Source: a virus. Taken from it: a DNA stretch of 54,646 nt. A program made the translations under genes and the position numbers. Each line of letters opens with the position of its first letter. Positions within the stretch are counted from its first letter, which is position 1. Below, in pieces: positions 7,683 to 15,756 of this stretch. A model generated the notes under the pieces. It ran no database searches, had not been told where the DNA came from, and saw only the letters and a list, made by a program, of their open reading frames with translations. The stretch is taken from IMG/VR virus record IMGVR_UViG_3300044729_003149, positions 1 through 54,646 of that record. The stretch is one strand, 5' to 3'.

Positions 7683-8649
7683 GTGTGGAGTTGTACACTG
7701 CGATCCAGTGATCAATCATTTCATCCATGAGCTGTTCAAATGTGTAGCTTGGCTTCCAACCCAGTTCAGTTGTGATCTTGGTGTTGTCACCGCGGAGATA
7801 AGGAAGCTCTTCTGGCCTCAGATATTTGGGATTCTGCACCACGTGATCTTGATAATTCAATTCCAGCTTCTTGAACACGTAGTCGCACATGTCACGCACA
7901 GATCGTGTGACACCAGTGGCCACCACATAGTCGTTGGGTTTATCTTGCTGCAGAATCAAGTGCATGGCTCTCACATAATCATAACTGTGTCCCCAGTCAC
8001 GATAGCTGTCCATGTTGCCAAGTTCCAGTTTGGTAGCCAGTCCCAGTTTGATTTCCACGGCACCTTTCACAACTTTGTTTGTGACAAAGTTTGATCCACG
8101 GCGTGGACTTTCATGATTGAACAGAATGCCGTTGCTGGCATGCAGTCGATAGGCATTGCGATAGTGATGCACAATGTTATAGGCAAACACCTTGCTGCAA
8201 CCATAAGGACTCACAGGATGCATGGGAGTTGTTTCACGCTGATATCCATCACTATCAACCGAACTACCAAACATTTCACTAGAGCTGGCTTGATAGAATT
8301 TGGCATGGGGTACAACGTTTTTGTAGGCTTCAAGAATATTGACCACACCCAAGGCATTGGTCTGTACCGTGAACTGCGGAATGTCGCTGGAGATACGCAC
8401 ATGACTCTGTGCTGCTAGATTGTAGATTTCGTCAGGCTGATAGATACGCAAAGCACGTTCCAGGCTGCTTTGATCTGTGAGATCACCATACTCAACTTCT
8501 ATAGGTAGATCGGCAATGCGATTCTTTTGGTGTTCTACTGTGCTGTTTCGGCGAATGATGCCTGTGACTCTGTAGCCCTGTTCTACCAGGTGCTCGGCAA
8601 GATAGCTGCCGTCTTGTCCGGCAATGCCGGTAATGAATGCTGTTTTCAT
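7672..8649 (-). CDS. gmd: GDP-mannose 4,6-dehydratase
   Basis: The protein is 325 residues and full length for the family. It converts GDP-D-mannose to GDP-4-keto-6-deoxymannose. Visible: the Rossmann TGIAGQDGSYLAEHL (residues 8-22), AAQSHV, SSSEMFG (Ser/Glu of the catalytic set), SPYGCSKVFAYN (YxxxK), and NHESPRRG. SD AAGGA precedes the ATG, and a consensus sigma-70 promoter lies just upstream. The product can feed GDP-fucose, rhamnose or perosamine; the short DegT-like aminotransferase at 15172 makes a perosamine-like sugar conceivable. Confidence 0.9.
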   Translation of the reverse strand: MKTAFITGIAGQDGSYLAEHLVEQGYRVTGIIRRNSTVEHQKNRIADLPIEVEYGDLTDQSSLERALRIYQPDEIYNLAAQSHVRISSDIPQFTVQTNALGVVNILEAYKNVVPHAKFYQASSSEMFGSSVDSDGYQRETTPMHPVSPYGCSKVFAYNIVHHYRNAYRLHASNGILFNHESPRRGSNFVTNKVVKGAVEIKLGLATKLELGNMDSYRDWGHSYDYVRAMHLILQQDKPNDYVVATGVTRSVRDMCDYVFKKLELNYQDHVVQNPKYLRPEELPYLRGDNTKITTELGWKPSYTFEQLMDEMIDHWIAVYNSTHGK

Positions 8650-8672
8650 GAATGTCCTTGAGTGTTGATTGT

Positions 8673-8701
8673 ATTATATAGATGCTATTGCGATTTGTCA
8701 A
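8673..8701 (-). promoter_or_regulatory. Consensus sigma-70 promoter for gmd
   Basis: The minus strand reads TTGACA (8701-8696), a 17-base spacer, then TATAAT (8678-8673). Both hexamers are perfect. Transcription would begin around 8666, giving a short leader with AAGGA before the gmd ATG at 8649. The -35 sits inside the last codons of the upstream epimerase gene. Host RNA polymerase should read it early in infection. Confidence 0.75.
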
Positions 8702-9563
8702 AATATTTTGCAACCACTCGTCCAATTCCTTCTTCAAGACTCACAGTGGGATGAAAATTGAACAAGTGTTGGGCCAATGACACATCGCCCTGTCGGTGTT
8801 TGGCTACCCCACCGGTGATTTCTTGCAGCTCAAGATCACTGCCAAGAGTGCGCAGAATGGTCTGGGCTACTTCACGTATGGTATAGGATTGACCCCCGCC
8901 AATATTGATGGTTTGGTTGCAGCAATCATCGCTTTGTACTATGTCAATGGTGGCTTGCACAGCATCATCTATATAGAGATAGGTTCTGGTGCTGTCACCG
9001 GTCATGAGCGTGGTGTCTTGCTTCTCAACCACGCGAGCAATAAAATCAGGAATGAATTGATTGCGCTGACCGGGTCCATAGATGTTGTGATACCTAACAA
9101 CAGTAAAGTCAGTGCCGGTTTGATGATGCATGGCCTGTATCTGTAGTTCATTGGTCAACTTGCTGCCACCGTAACAGCTACGAGGATCTTGTGGATTGTC
9201 TATACACAGCGGAACTGATTCCGGTGTGGGCATGGGCACTGAGAAATAGTCACGACTGCCAGCATAGACTTCGCTGGTACTGGCCAGCACGAATCTCTTT
9301 ACATTGCCTTGATAGCGTTCAATCAGATATTGAGTTGACAAAATGTTTGTGGTCAGTACATCAAATGGTCGTGTGGCAAATGCCTGCGGTTGATTGACAG
9401 CAGCAAAATGCATGACAACATCAACTGCGGGCAAAAACTGAACCTGCTGACGTTGCGTCAAATCAACGCCGTCTGGGCGTACCACTTCATGCCCTTGCTG
9501 TTCAAGCCTGTGAGCCACGTGACTGCCGATGAAACCACGATGACCTGTGACTAGAATTTTCAT
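8685..9563 (-). CDS. NAD-dependent epimerase/dehydratase (extended SDR)
   Basis: The protein is 292 residues. The Rossmann motif GHRGFIGSHVAHRL (residues 7-20), STSEVYAGS, CYGGSKLTNELQ (YxxxK) and RYHNIYGPGQ identify a nucleotide-sugar 4-epimerase/4,6-dehydratase type SDR. The substrate is not determined. It is coupled to the cupin gene by ATGA and followed by gmd, so it likely acts on the same or a related activated sugar. Confidence 0.8.
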   Translation of the reverse strand: MKILVTGHRGFIGSHVAHRLEQQGHEVVRPDGVDLTQRQQVQFLPAVDVVMHFAAVNQPQAFATRPFDVLTTNILSTQYLIERYQGNVKRFVLASTSEVYAGSRDYFSVPMPTPESVPLCIDNPQDPRSCYGGSKLTNELQIQAMHHQTGTDFTVVRYHNIYGPGQRNQFIPDFIARVVEKQDTTLMTGDSTRTYLYIDDAVQATIDIVQSDDCCNQTINIGGGQSYTIREVAQTILRTLGSDLELQEITGGVAKHRQGDVSLAQHLFNFHPTVSLEEGIGRVVAKYFDKSQ

Positions 9564-9958
9564 ATGGGTTCGCTGTCCATTTCACGACCAAGATAAGGTC
9601 CGTTTTTGATTTCATATATCACAGCAGATTCCAAGACCTCAAACCCGTGAGCACCGCGATACAGTATCATGCAGTCACCACCGCCCAGCATTATTGTGTC
9701 GCAATGCGAACCATCAATGTCATAAAGCTCGGCGCGAATCACACCACGCATGACCACCCATGCTTCTTGTGTACCAACAGTGTTGCGCGGTGTTGCTAGA
9801 TGTCTGTGCGGTCTAAGCTGACGTCCTGGTGCTAGCGGTATTGCTGCGGCCTGTAGAATTTCATCTGTGCCAGCAGCATCGGTGCGAACATCAACGTCTG
9901 AGTTCATGACCGTGGCCAACAACAGCGTGGGGTCAACCCGGCTGTGATACTTTTTCAC
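9560..9958 (-). CDS. Cupin-fold protein (sugar isomerase/WbuC-like)
   Basis: About 132 residues from a GTG at 9958, which overlaps the end of the glycosyltransferase gene; an ATG at 9907 is an alternative start. The core LRPHRHLATPRNT...TQEAWVVMRG...YRGAHGFEVLE has the two cupin motifs with the His-x-His pair. Cupins in sugar operons are often epimerases, isomerases or metalloproteins of the WbuC type. Its place between a glycosyltransferase and an epimerase supports a role in nucleotide-sugar processing. Confidence 0.65.
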   Translation of the reverse strand: MKKYHSRVDPTLLLATVMNSDVDVRTDAAGTDEILQAAAIPLAPGRQLRPHRHLATPRNTVGTQEAWVVMRGVIRAELYDIDGSHCDTIMLGGGDCMILYRGAHGFEVLESAVIYEIKNGPYLGREMDSEPI

Positions 9959-10820
9959 GGGATTTGTTCTCGTACTCGTAACTGAGCTCGCCCTTGGCAG
10001 GATCAATCTTCATTTTGTACTGCACCATCTGCCCATTGACATCGTTGACTTTGAGTTTGGCCCAGGGATCTTGTTCACCAGACTTCACACGAGTCCACCA
10101 ATCAATGTCCATGCCGATCTCTACCATGTGTCGCGACAGCCGTTCACACTCGTTGAGTCTTTTTTGAGTCCAACTGATATGGTGAAAGTCATTGGGATCA
10201 TGTGGCTTGCCTTCCAGAGCAATTCTACCTTTGAAGGTGCTGTCTTTGTTGTTGCCAGTAAGATCATGTCGATCATGATTGACAGTGACATCAATTCTTT
10301 CCCAGATGTCTAACATATATGCACATTGACTCAACCATGCGTCAATCATTTGATGTGGACTGAGATGACCCAGCAGTTCCATCCACACAGCAGGTACAAT
10401 AGGAAAAATGCTGTAGGGATGGTCGTTATGGGTGTGTACTGCCAACAATTTGAACTCGCCAGTGCGCTGGGCAATTACATCGTCCCAGTTTTGAGTTTCC
10501 ATCACAGCATCATCATTGAAAAACATGTACCAGTCAGCATCGGCTCGCTGGGCCAGTTCATTACCGTAACGATTGATATTCACATAGCCCATGGGTGCAA
10601 ACTGCACAGCTCGATAGTGAACACCGCGTTGATCAAGCTTGGTCTTGAGGCTGTTGCGGAAATGATCCAGGCCCACTGTATCATCACGATCAAACCCCAG
10701 CATGAACTGCACCTGATCCAAATTGGAACAGTTGTCAATCAGGCTGAATATGCTGCGATCCAAGAGGTCAGTTCGGCCACGAGTGGGCAGCAAGATTGCT
10801 ATTTTGTATTGCTTAGTCAT
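9933..10820 (-). CDS. GT-A glycosyltransferase-like protein
   Basis: The protein is 295 residues. The N-terminus IAILLPTRGRTDLLDRSI is a GT2-like beta-alpha start, and DWYMFFNDDAVMETQNWDD near residue 100 carries the DxD-like metal site. The C-terminal half is Asp/His-rich and unassigned. Such proteins transfer a sugar from a nucleotide donor; acceptor unknown. It heads the cluster cupin, epimerase, gmd. Confidence 0.65.
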   Translation of the reverse strand: MTKQYKIAILLPTRGRTDLLDRSIFSLIDNCSNLDQVQFMLGFDRDDTVGLDHFRNSLKTKLDQRGVHYRAVQFAPMGYVNINRYGNELAQRADADWYMFFNDDAVMETQNWDDVIAQRTGEFKLLAVHTHNDHPYSIFPIVPAVWMELLGHLSPHQMIDAWLSQCAYMLDIWERIDVTVNHDRHDLTGNNKDSTFKGRIALEGKPHDPNDFHHISWTQKRLNECERLSRHMVEIGMDIDWWTRVKSGEQDPWAKLKVNDVNGQMVQYKMKIDPAKGELSYEYENKSREKVSQPG

Positions 10821-11109
10821 CTATAGAATCCCTGTGTGTTGAAAAAATGTTTGACCATTGTTGTAGCTTTTGACGTTTGAGTTTCTTGGCTGTGTCTAGT
10901 GCATCTGGATCAACTATGCCTTGATCTATCAATATATCAATCATGGCCATTACGTCACCAATTTCACGTTCCAACATTGTGCGATGTGGAATGCCGCGAC
11001 TGTAATGTATAGAGTTCAAACCAAATCTGCGACACTTGCTGACTTCAACAATGACCTCGGCACATTCTTCTTGCAATATATCCAATGCTTCTTGAACTTG
11101 TGTGTTCAT
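10813..11109 (-). CDS. MazG-like pyrophosphohydrolase-type protein 2
   Basis: The protein is 98 residues. The start at 11109 overlaps the queD stop (ATGA). EECAEVIVEVSKCRRFG near residue 13 and LEREIGDVMAMIDIL near residue 52 give the ExxE...ExxD metal-binding pattern of the all-alpha NTP pyrophosphatases. Possible roles are nucleotide-pool cleaning or removal of a specific (d)NTP. The link with queD hints at purine or pterin metabolism, but this is inference. Confidence 0.7.
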   Translation of the reverse strand: MNTQVQEALDILQEECAEVIVEVSKCRRFGLNSIHYSRGIPHRTMLEREIGDVMAMIDILIDQGIVDPDALDTAKKLKRQKLQQWSNIFSTHRDSIDD

Positions 11110-11609
11110 GCAAATAGATCCTCGTTCCACTCTCTATGTCCTTCTCTAAAAGCCATGTTGGCTTGTGTTTCTCGTACTTCTACTCTGTAGCACCACAGAC
11201 GTTCAGCCTCACCTGGCCCCCACATCTCAGGAATGTAAACACCGTTCACATACTTGTACAACATGTCAGCAAGCCCTTCACACCCCAGTCGTGGCAGAAC
11301 AACGATCTTGGCCATGTTTCGTTCTTTCAACAATTGGAATGTCTCCATTTCGGGATCATCTTGTGCCACAATCAAGGTATGATCAAACTGATCCTCTAAC
11401 ACTGATTTCAGTTCTTTGAGACCACCATAATCTGCCGCCCAGTTACGTACATCCAAATCGTCTGTGCCAAAATAAAACTTCATGCTAAAACTATAGCCGT
11501 GAATTAGATTGCAATGACTATCAGCACGCCATTGACGATACGCACATGGAAATGCATCGTGATATTCTTTTGTACTTGTGTATTTGTAAACTCTTGTTGC
11601 TAAAGACAT
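11106..11609 (-). CDS. queD: 6-carboxy-tetrahydropterin synthase (QueD), phage type
   Basis: The protein is 167 residues. QueD converts dihydroneopterin triphosphate to 6-carboxy-tetrahydropterin. SHCNLIHGYSFSMKF near residue 31 is the C...HGH block, with the second His replaced by Tyr. GCEGLADMLYKY and VEVRETQANMA supply the later catalytic Glu region. AGGAG lies upstream of the ATG, and a sigma-70 promoter with extended -10 sits just before. It forms the de novo deazaguanine route with folE and queE. A divergent paralogue is at 20374-20835. Confidence 0.85.
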   Translation of the reverse strand: MSLATRVYKYTSTKEYHDAFPCAYRQWRADSHCNLIHGYSFSMKFYFGTDDLDVRNWAADYGGLKELKSVLEDQFDHTLIVAQDDPEMETFQLLKERNMAKIVVLPRLGCEGLADMLYKYVNGVYIPEMWGPGEAERLWCYRVEVRETQANMAFREGHREWNEDLFA

Positions 11610-11699
11610 TGTATTCTCCTATGTTAAGATTTTAGCATAGGCCTGCAGAATTTGTAAAGCGGGATGAAGAGCCAGGAAGGCCGCTGTTGAGACTGATAT
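11610..11699. other. Intergenic region upstream of queD
   Basis: These 90 bases hold the queD promoter and ribosome site. A late-like TAAATA is at 11697-11703, just across the boundary. No reading frame or RNA gene was seen. I looked for a preQ1 riboswitch and did not find a convincing one. Confidence 0.5.
11629..11658 (-). promoter_or_regulatory. Sigma-70 promoter with extended -10 for queD
   Basis: The minus strand reads TTTACA (11658-11653), an 18-base spacer ending TGC, then TAAAAT (11634-11629). Each hexamer matches consensus at five of six bases and the TGn extension is present. The start would be near 11621, leaving a short leader with AGGAG. A CCTATG...CATAGG inverted repeat overlaps the -10 and the ribosome site. 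Confidence 0.6.
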
Positions 11700-11933
11700 T
11701 TAGTCGCACCAATCGTCGCTCTTCATGTATTCAGCTGCTTGATTGCGAGCTGACTCCATGCTGTCGGCCACCACTGTAAGAGTGGCCACGCCGTCTTTGA
11801 TGTGTATGTTGTAAGGCACTGGACCTTGTGGTAACCAGCCATCATCCACACGCAGCTTCACCTTGAAACTGCGCATGGTCTGAGCACGTTGAATTATACT
11901 TTGCGTTAAATCGCGAGCTTGTTCCTTGTTCAT
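11700..11933 (-). CDS. Small protein, unknown function
   Basis: The protein is 77 residues: a helical N-terminus (MNKEQARDLTQSIIQRAQ), then a likely beta region FKVKLRVDDGW...YNIHIKDGVATLTVVA and a helical end EYMKSDDWCD. No recognised motif. It sits five bases after the acidic protein gene, in the same operon. Confidence 0.55.
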   Translation of the reverse strand: MNKEQARDLTQSIIQRAQTMRSFKVKLRVDDGWLPQGPVPYNIHIKDGVATLTVVADSMESARNQAAEYMKSDDWCD

Positions 11934-11938
11934 TTTGT

Positions 11939-12355
11939 TTAATTCTCAGTAGTATCTGCTTGATCTTTGATATCAATAGGACCGCGAACCCAGCATTCAG
12001 TGTCGTATTGTGACCAACCTTCTTCTTCCCAACCGGCCGACCAGTCTTCGTCCCAGATCTCTTGTAGTCGATCGCGTTCTTCTTCAGGCATGTCGTCGGG
12101 CCAGATGATGTCTCCATACCAGCCATCGTCAAGACTCACAAGTTCTGTGTCATAACCACAGTCATACATGTTCACAGCATCAGCACCAGGACCTTCGGTT
12201 TGATCCAGTTCAGGTGGACTATCGTCTTCGGTTTCCATAGTCCAAGTGCCCCAACGATATCCGTTGATCACACGAATAACCATGTCATCTTTTTGCCATA
12301 GTTCGTGTTCTTCCACTGATTTCTTTTCTGCGGTTGATACAGTCCATGTAGCCAT
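11939..12355 (-). CDS. Acidic Trp-rich conserved phage protein, unknown function
   Basis: The protein is 138 residues, strongly acidic and rich in Trp. Notable strings are NMYDCGYDTELVSLDDGWYG, IIWPDDMPEEERDRL and ECWVRGP. The type recurs in T4-like environmental phages without known function. Its ATG follows the stop of the upstream basic protein directly (TAAATG). The strong negative charge would suit a DNA mimic or inhibitor, but no evidence supports that beyond composition. Confidence 0.6.
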   Translation of the reverse strand: MATWTVSTAEKKSVEEHELWQKDDMVIRVINGYRWGTWTMETEDDSPPELDQTEGPGADAVNMYDCGYDTELVSLDDGWYGDIIWPDDMPEEERDRLQEIWDEDWSAGWEEEGWSQYDTECWVRGPIDIKDQADTTEN

Positions 12356-12580
12356 TTATTTCAATCCTTTGCGACGGTTGCTTTCTGCCATGCCTTGCGC
12401 TATCATTTTCTTGAACATCAGCACTACCCGGTTTTTTTCTTTCTCACTCAAATACTTCACCAGCACTAACTTGTCGTCGTAGCTTTTGGCATTGTCCAAA
12501 AACTCTTCAGGCACTGCCAGCTTGGGCTTTTTGGGTTTGAATTTTTTCAAGTCCATTTTTGGTGTATCATCGTCGGACAT
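12356..12580 (-). CDS. Small basic conserved protein, unknown function
   Basis: The protein is 74 residues. The start at 12580 is fixed by GGAG six bases upstream; the longer frame reaching back into folE is spurious. It has a Lys/Pro-rich stretch MDLKKFKPKKPKLAVPEE followed by helices and a basic end ESNRRKGLK. A late-type box is at 12600-12606. Function unknown. Confidence 0.6.
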   Translation of the reverse strand: MSDDDTPKMDLKKFKPKKPKLAVPEEFLDNAKSYDDKLVLVKYLSEKEKNRVVLMFKKMIAQGMAESNRRKGLK

Positions 12581-12599
12581 GATGGTCTCCTTTGCCGGG

Positions 12600-12606
12600 T
12601 ATTTAC
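12600..12606 (-). promoter_or_regulatory. Candidate T4-type late promoter box (GTAAATA)
   Basis: The minus strand reads GTAAATA 19 bases before the ATG at 12580, with GGAG between. It lies just beyond the folE stop, so it could give the downstream small genes their own late transcript. Confidence 0.35.
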
Positions 12607-12608
12607 TA

Positions 12609-13358
12609 TTATCTAGGCGCAAACTCCTGTTGTAGCTTGATATTGTCCATGAACTCTTTCTTGACACTGGCATCAGTACTGAACACACCTTTTAACACAG
12701 TGGTCTGTGTCAATGAACTGTGTGCCATGATACCGCGATTCTCGCAGCAGCCATGTGTGGCCTGAATATACACACCAACATCGTGACTGTCAGTGGCACG
12801 AATTATTTCTCGGGCAATGTCATTACACAGTTCTTCTTGTAACGTACCTCTCCGCGCACACCATTGTGCGATTCGTGTGTATTTGGACAGACCGATAAGT
12901 TTATTGGCCGCAATGATACCGATATAGGCGACACCATTAACAGGCTGATGATGATGACTACACATGCTACGAAGCTCGCTGCGTACAACAAGCATACCTT
13001 CATATCTTTCTTGCGAGTGGTTGGGAAAAGCAGTTGCATCAGGTCTTGATTCATATCTACCTGCCATTATCTCATTGAAATACATCTTGGCCAGCCTACG
13101 AGCTGTGCCTGCACTGTTGGGATCTGTTTCACGATCAATCAACAACCTATCCAGTACCAATTCAAAAGCTTCTGTTGCCTCATTGATTAGATGTTCTTTG
13201 TCTGTTTCGTGCAAGTAGTCACTGATGTTGTCACCTGCCCAAAAACGTTTGTTGTCGCGTTGCATTCTGGCACGGATCGCGTCGGCCAAATATGTTTTCT
13301 TTGGTGCTGAAGTACCAGTGTCATCGTCGTTGCTCTGGTACATTTTTTCGTAAACCAT
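12609..13358 (-). CDS. folE: GTP cyclohydrolase I (FolE)
   Basis: The protein is 249 residues. FolE opens GTP to dihydroneopterin triphosphate, the first step toward 7-deazaguanine. Motifs: MCSHHHQPVNGVAYIGI near residue 131 (zinc Cys/His), LIGLSKYTRIAQW, and DVGVYIQATHGCCENRG near residue 200 (second zinc Cys). The N-terminal 45 residues are a variable, acidic extension. AGGAG precedes the ATG and a sigma-70 promoter lies upstream. Function in a phage is most simply substrate supply for QueD. Confidence 0.9.
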   Translation of the reverse strand: MVYEKMYQSNDDDTGTSAPKKTYLADAIRARMQRDNKRFWAGDNISDYLHETDKEHLINEATEAFELVLDRLLIDRETDPNSAGTARRLAKMYFNEIMAGRYESRPDATAFPNHSQERYEGMLVVRSELRSMCSHHHQPVNGVAYIGIIAANKLIGLSKYTRIAQWCARRGTLQEELCNDIAREIIRATDSHDVGVYIQATHGCCENRGIMAHSSLTQTTVLKGVFSTDASVKKEFMDNIKLQQEFAPR

Positions 13359-13387
13359 GTAGTCTCCTAGTGTTACAGGTATGCTGT

Positions 13388-13416
13388 ATTTTACAATATT
13401 TAGATCTTGGTGTCAA
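13388..13416 (-). promoter_or_regulatory. Sigma-70 promoter for folE
   Basis: The minus strand reads TTGACA (13416-13411), a 17-base spacer, then TAAAAT (13393-13388). The -35 is perfect and the -10 matches five of six. The spacer also contains a CTAAATA late-like box (13403-13397), so early and late reading are both possible. Confidence 0.65.
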
Positions 13417-14159
13417 ATGTTAATGAGTTTTCTTTCTCCTAACCAAGGAATCATTACCTCATCAACAAAGCGCTCGTGTTGCTCTGGTCTGGGGTGGAAA
13501 TTGTCAGCGCCCGGAATCTCGCAATTTTGTTTAACCCAATTGTATTCGCTTTCCACGGGCAAAAATTTGTCCCAGTCAATTTGATCCCAAAGCCAGGCAC
13601 AGTTTGGTTCGTTTTTGTACAAAGCTGCATTAAATGTTGTCACATATGAAGTGGTCATTGCATAAGGGATGCCATGCAGTTTGAGAAAATTTTGAAGATT
13701 GAGTATGTGTTCAAGAGTGTAGATTTGAGCAGCGGTTTCGTTGTAATAGTGTAGATACCAGGGTTTGTTGTATTTGTGATTCCAGTTAACATTGGTAATA
13801 ATCCAACCACCAGGTGCGTTTTCGGCCACTCTAGTGGGATTTTCGATCCAACCTTCGTATACAGTGTCAATTTTCACACCGTCCTCAAAATAAAATTCAA
13901 ATCGATCCCGACCACTCCACATCACAACTACTAAAATATCCTCAGCACGGTGTGTTTTCAACAACTGTGACAATCGATATTGCGCACGCCTGCTGATCAA
14001 ACCATTGCCTTGACTGCCCATGGCTTCGCTAGAGAGTGTGTATCCCGGTAACCGATCATGCAAAAACAGTGGCCAGGTCTTGTTACCAGGGTTGCCGTGA
14101 CTGTAAGTTATTGTTTCACTGAAACTACAACCCACAGTGACTAAAATTTTTTCACTCAT
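13413..14159 (-). CDS. SGNH/GDSL-like protein 3
   Basis: The protein is 248 residues. Block I is ILVTVGCSFSETITYSHGNP. SQGNGLISRRAQ supplies the block II Gly/Asn, and the C-terminal DNFHPRPEQHERFVDEV has the Asp/His pair, so the catalytic set looks intact. It is the last gene of the sugar cluster starting at 19400, coupled by ATGA to the fucosyltransferase-like gene. Probably an acyl-ester enzyme acting on the glycan; the substrate is not known. Confidence 0.65.
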   Translation of the reverse strand: MSEKILVTVGCSFSETITYSHGNPGNKTWPLFLHDRLPGYTLSSEAMGSQGNGLISRRAQYRLSQLLKTHRAEDILVVVMWSGRDRFEFYFEDGVKIDTVYEGWIENPTRVAENAPGGWIITNVNWNHKYNKPWYLHYYNETAAQIYTLEHILNLQNFLKLHGIPYAMTTSYVTTFNAALYKNEPNCAWLWDQIDWDKFLPVESEYNWVKQNCEIPGADNFHPRPEQHERFVDEVMIPWLGERKLINI

Positions 14160-15175
14160 AATTTCTGCCGCAAATCTATCAAACGTTGCCAGGTTTCGTA
14201 ATTTTTTTCTGCTTGTGTATCAACTATGTTTGCCAAATGATTGAAGTTACCAACAAGTCTGTCACGCAGTTGGTGCCTGATCCCTACAATGTTCATGTTT
14301 GACAGGCGCTGTATTTCGTCGATCAAAACTTGCATTCTGGTTTCTTCATGTACGATATGATCATAATCGTGATTGATGACATCATCAAAAACATCAAAGC
14401 CCAATTTTCTAACCTCAGCAACCAGACCGGGCACAGCGAACCAAATGGGCAACTGAGCCATGGCAAACGCTTTGTAGGTTTTTTCGGTAATAAAAATTGA
14501 ACTCCATCTACCTCTTTCGTTCTGACTTGAACTTTCCACAACAATGTTTACAGCACAGGTTCTAAACAAATCATTGCCGATGTCGTGACTGGCAGCACCG
14601 TGACTGTCAGGTAGCAGACCATCCACCAACAAAGGCAATCTCGCATTTTTGGAAAAATAAATTTGAAAATTTCGCCGCGCCAAGTCAGGATGAGCTGCAC
14701 CAAAACTCAATCTTACATCAATTTGACTCTCTAGCACAGCACTGGCAAATCTGGCTCGTGCGTGGCTGAGTGATCTCATCAAGCAAAGAAACTTGCAATC
14801 AGTTTCAAAAGTCAATGGCAGGTGCCGATGTCGACTGAAAAATCCATGCCCGTCACTAAGGTGCATGGGATCGCACCTGGCATCATAGTCCAATGAATCA
14901 GTGTCAACAATGGCACCAAATAACACTGTGAATTGTTTTACGCCCAAATCCCGCAAACATTTTACAAACTGTTCAAGATTGTGATGATCATGGCCCTCAG
15001 CTCTTGTATCTATCACCAACTTGCTGGAAGCCAATTCCTCGACAGAAACACCACTGTCCGCAAGGTCTTGATAGATCTGATCCAGTACAGTGTCTGGGCG
15101 TTTGAGACTTTCTGGATCAAAATGACAAGCACCGTACCATAGTATACCCGGTTCACGTCTAACAATGCAGTTCAT
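14156..15175 (-). CDS. Glycosyltransferase-like protein (fucosyltransferase-like)
   Basis: The protein is 339 residues. The C-terminal FITEKTYKAFAMAQLPIWFA, then LGFDVFDDVINHDYDH, mirrors the forward gene at 279-1391 and resembles the donor-binding half of GT10-type enzymes (EKT-x-K pattern). The N-terminal half is divergent. It lies between the short DegT-like gene and an SGNH gene with ATGA overlaps on both sides, consistent with assembly of a decorated sugar. Confidence 0.55.
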   Translation of the reverse strand: MNCIVRREPGILWYGACHFDPESLKRPDTVLDQIYQDLADSGVSVEELASSKLVIDTRAEGHDHHNLEQFVKCLRDLGVKQFTVLFGAIVDTDSLDYDARCDPMHLSDGHGFFSRHRHLPLTFETDCKFLCLMRSLSHARARFASAVLESQIDVRLSFGAAHPDLARRNFQIYFSKNARLPLLVDGLLPDSHGAASHDIGNDLFRTCAVNIVVESSSQNERGRWSSIFITEKTYKAFAMAQLPIWFAVPGLVAEVRKLGFDVFDDVINHDYDHIVHEETRMQVLIDEIQRLSNMNIVGIRHQLRDRLVGNFNHLANIVDTQAEKNYETWQRLIDLRQKL

Positions 15176-15756
15176 AGAATCGTGATATCTCTACAGTCTG
15201 GATAATCTTTGTATTGCGGCGCCCGTGGTGAAAATTTTAGATGTTGCAGTTGATTCATGGCCAGCACTGCTTCTTCGGGAGTGGGTCGATAGTGATAACC
15301 CACCCGAAAGTGTTGTTGTGCAATCCAGGGCGAATGAGACAAATCTCTGCCATCGTATCGCATGCACACAAGATCTTGATAGGCCTGTTGATCATCCAAC
15401 AGTATGGCACCACCTCGTCCCACCTGCAGGGGCTTGTCAAAACCAAAACTCAGACATTGCATCTGCCCCTGGCGATACATTCCAGGCTCTAGTCGTCTAG
15501 CACTGTCCCATATATCAGTGCCATAAAACCGATATTCGCCACACCAACGTTCTGGCACTAACTCATAGTCAATGTTGAGTTTGTGCATGGTCATAACCAC
15601 GCTGATGTACGTGAAAGCTGTGAACTGAACACGTTTTACTTTCCGATATCTCAAACACAGTTCAATGGCGTGTGTGCAGCAATCAGTCATCACAGCATAG
15701 GGTGCGCCAGTATACTCAGCCAGCGCCTGTTCAAACTCCAGTATTCGTTCAAACAT
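15172..15756 (-). CDS. Short DegT/DnrJ/EryC1-like PLP protein
   Basis: About 194 residues, roughly half the usual DegT length of 360-400. Visible are FEQALAEYTGAPYAVMTDCC and MQCLSFGFDKPLQVGRGGAI, the latter with the candidate PLP lysine and the glycine-rich follow-up. The usual C-terminal domain is absent. The start at 15756 overlaps the galE stop (ATGTTTGA). It could be a minimal sugar aminotransferase or dehydratase, or a non-catalytic partner. Gmd product plus an aminotransferase would give perosamine; that is inference. Confidence 0.6.
   Translation of the reverse strand: MFERILEFEQALAEYTGAPYAVMTDCCTHAIELCLRYRKVKRVQFTAFTYISVVMTMHKLNIDYELVPERWCGEYRFYGTDIWDSARRLEPGMYRQGQMQCLSFGFDKPLQVGRGGAILLDDQQAYQDLVCMRYDGRDLSHSPWIAQQHFRVGYHYRPTPEEAVLAMNQLQHLKFSPRAPQYKDYPDCRDITIL

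Noticed and set aside
11600-11700. Possible preQ1 riboswitch upstream of queD
   Set aside because: A CCTATG...CATAGG inverted repeat is present, but it overlaps the promoter -10 and the A-rich 3' tail of the preQ1-I aptamer is absent.
12356-12688. 110-residue version of the small basic protein
   Set aside because: Its first 36 codons are the folE coding region in another frame, and the ribosome site precedes the ATG at 12580.
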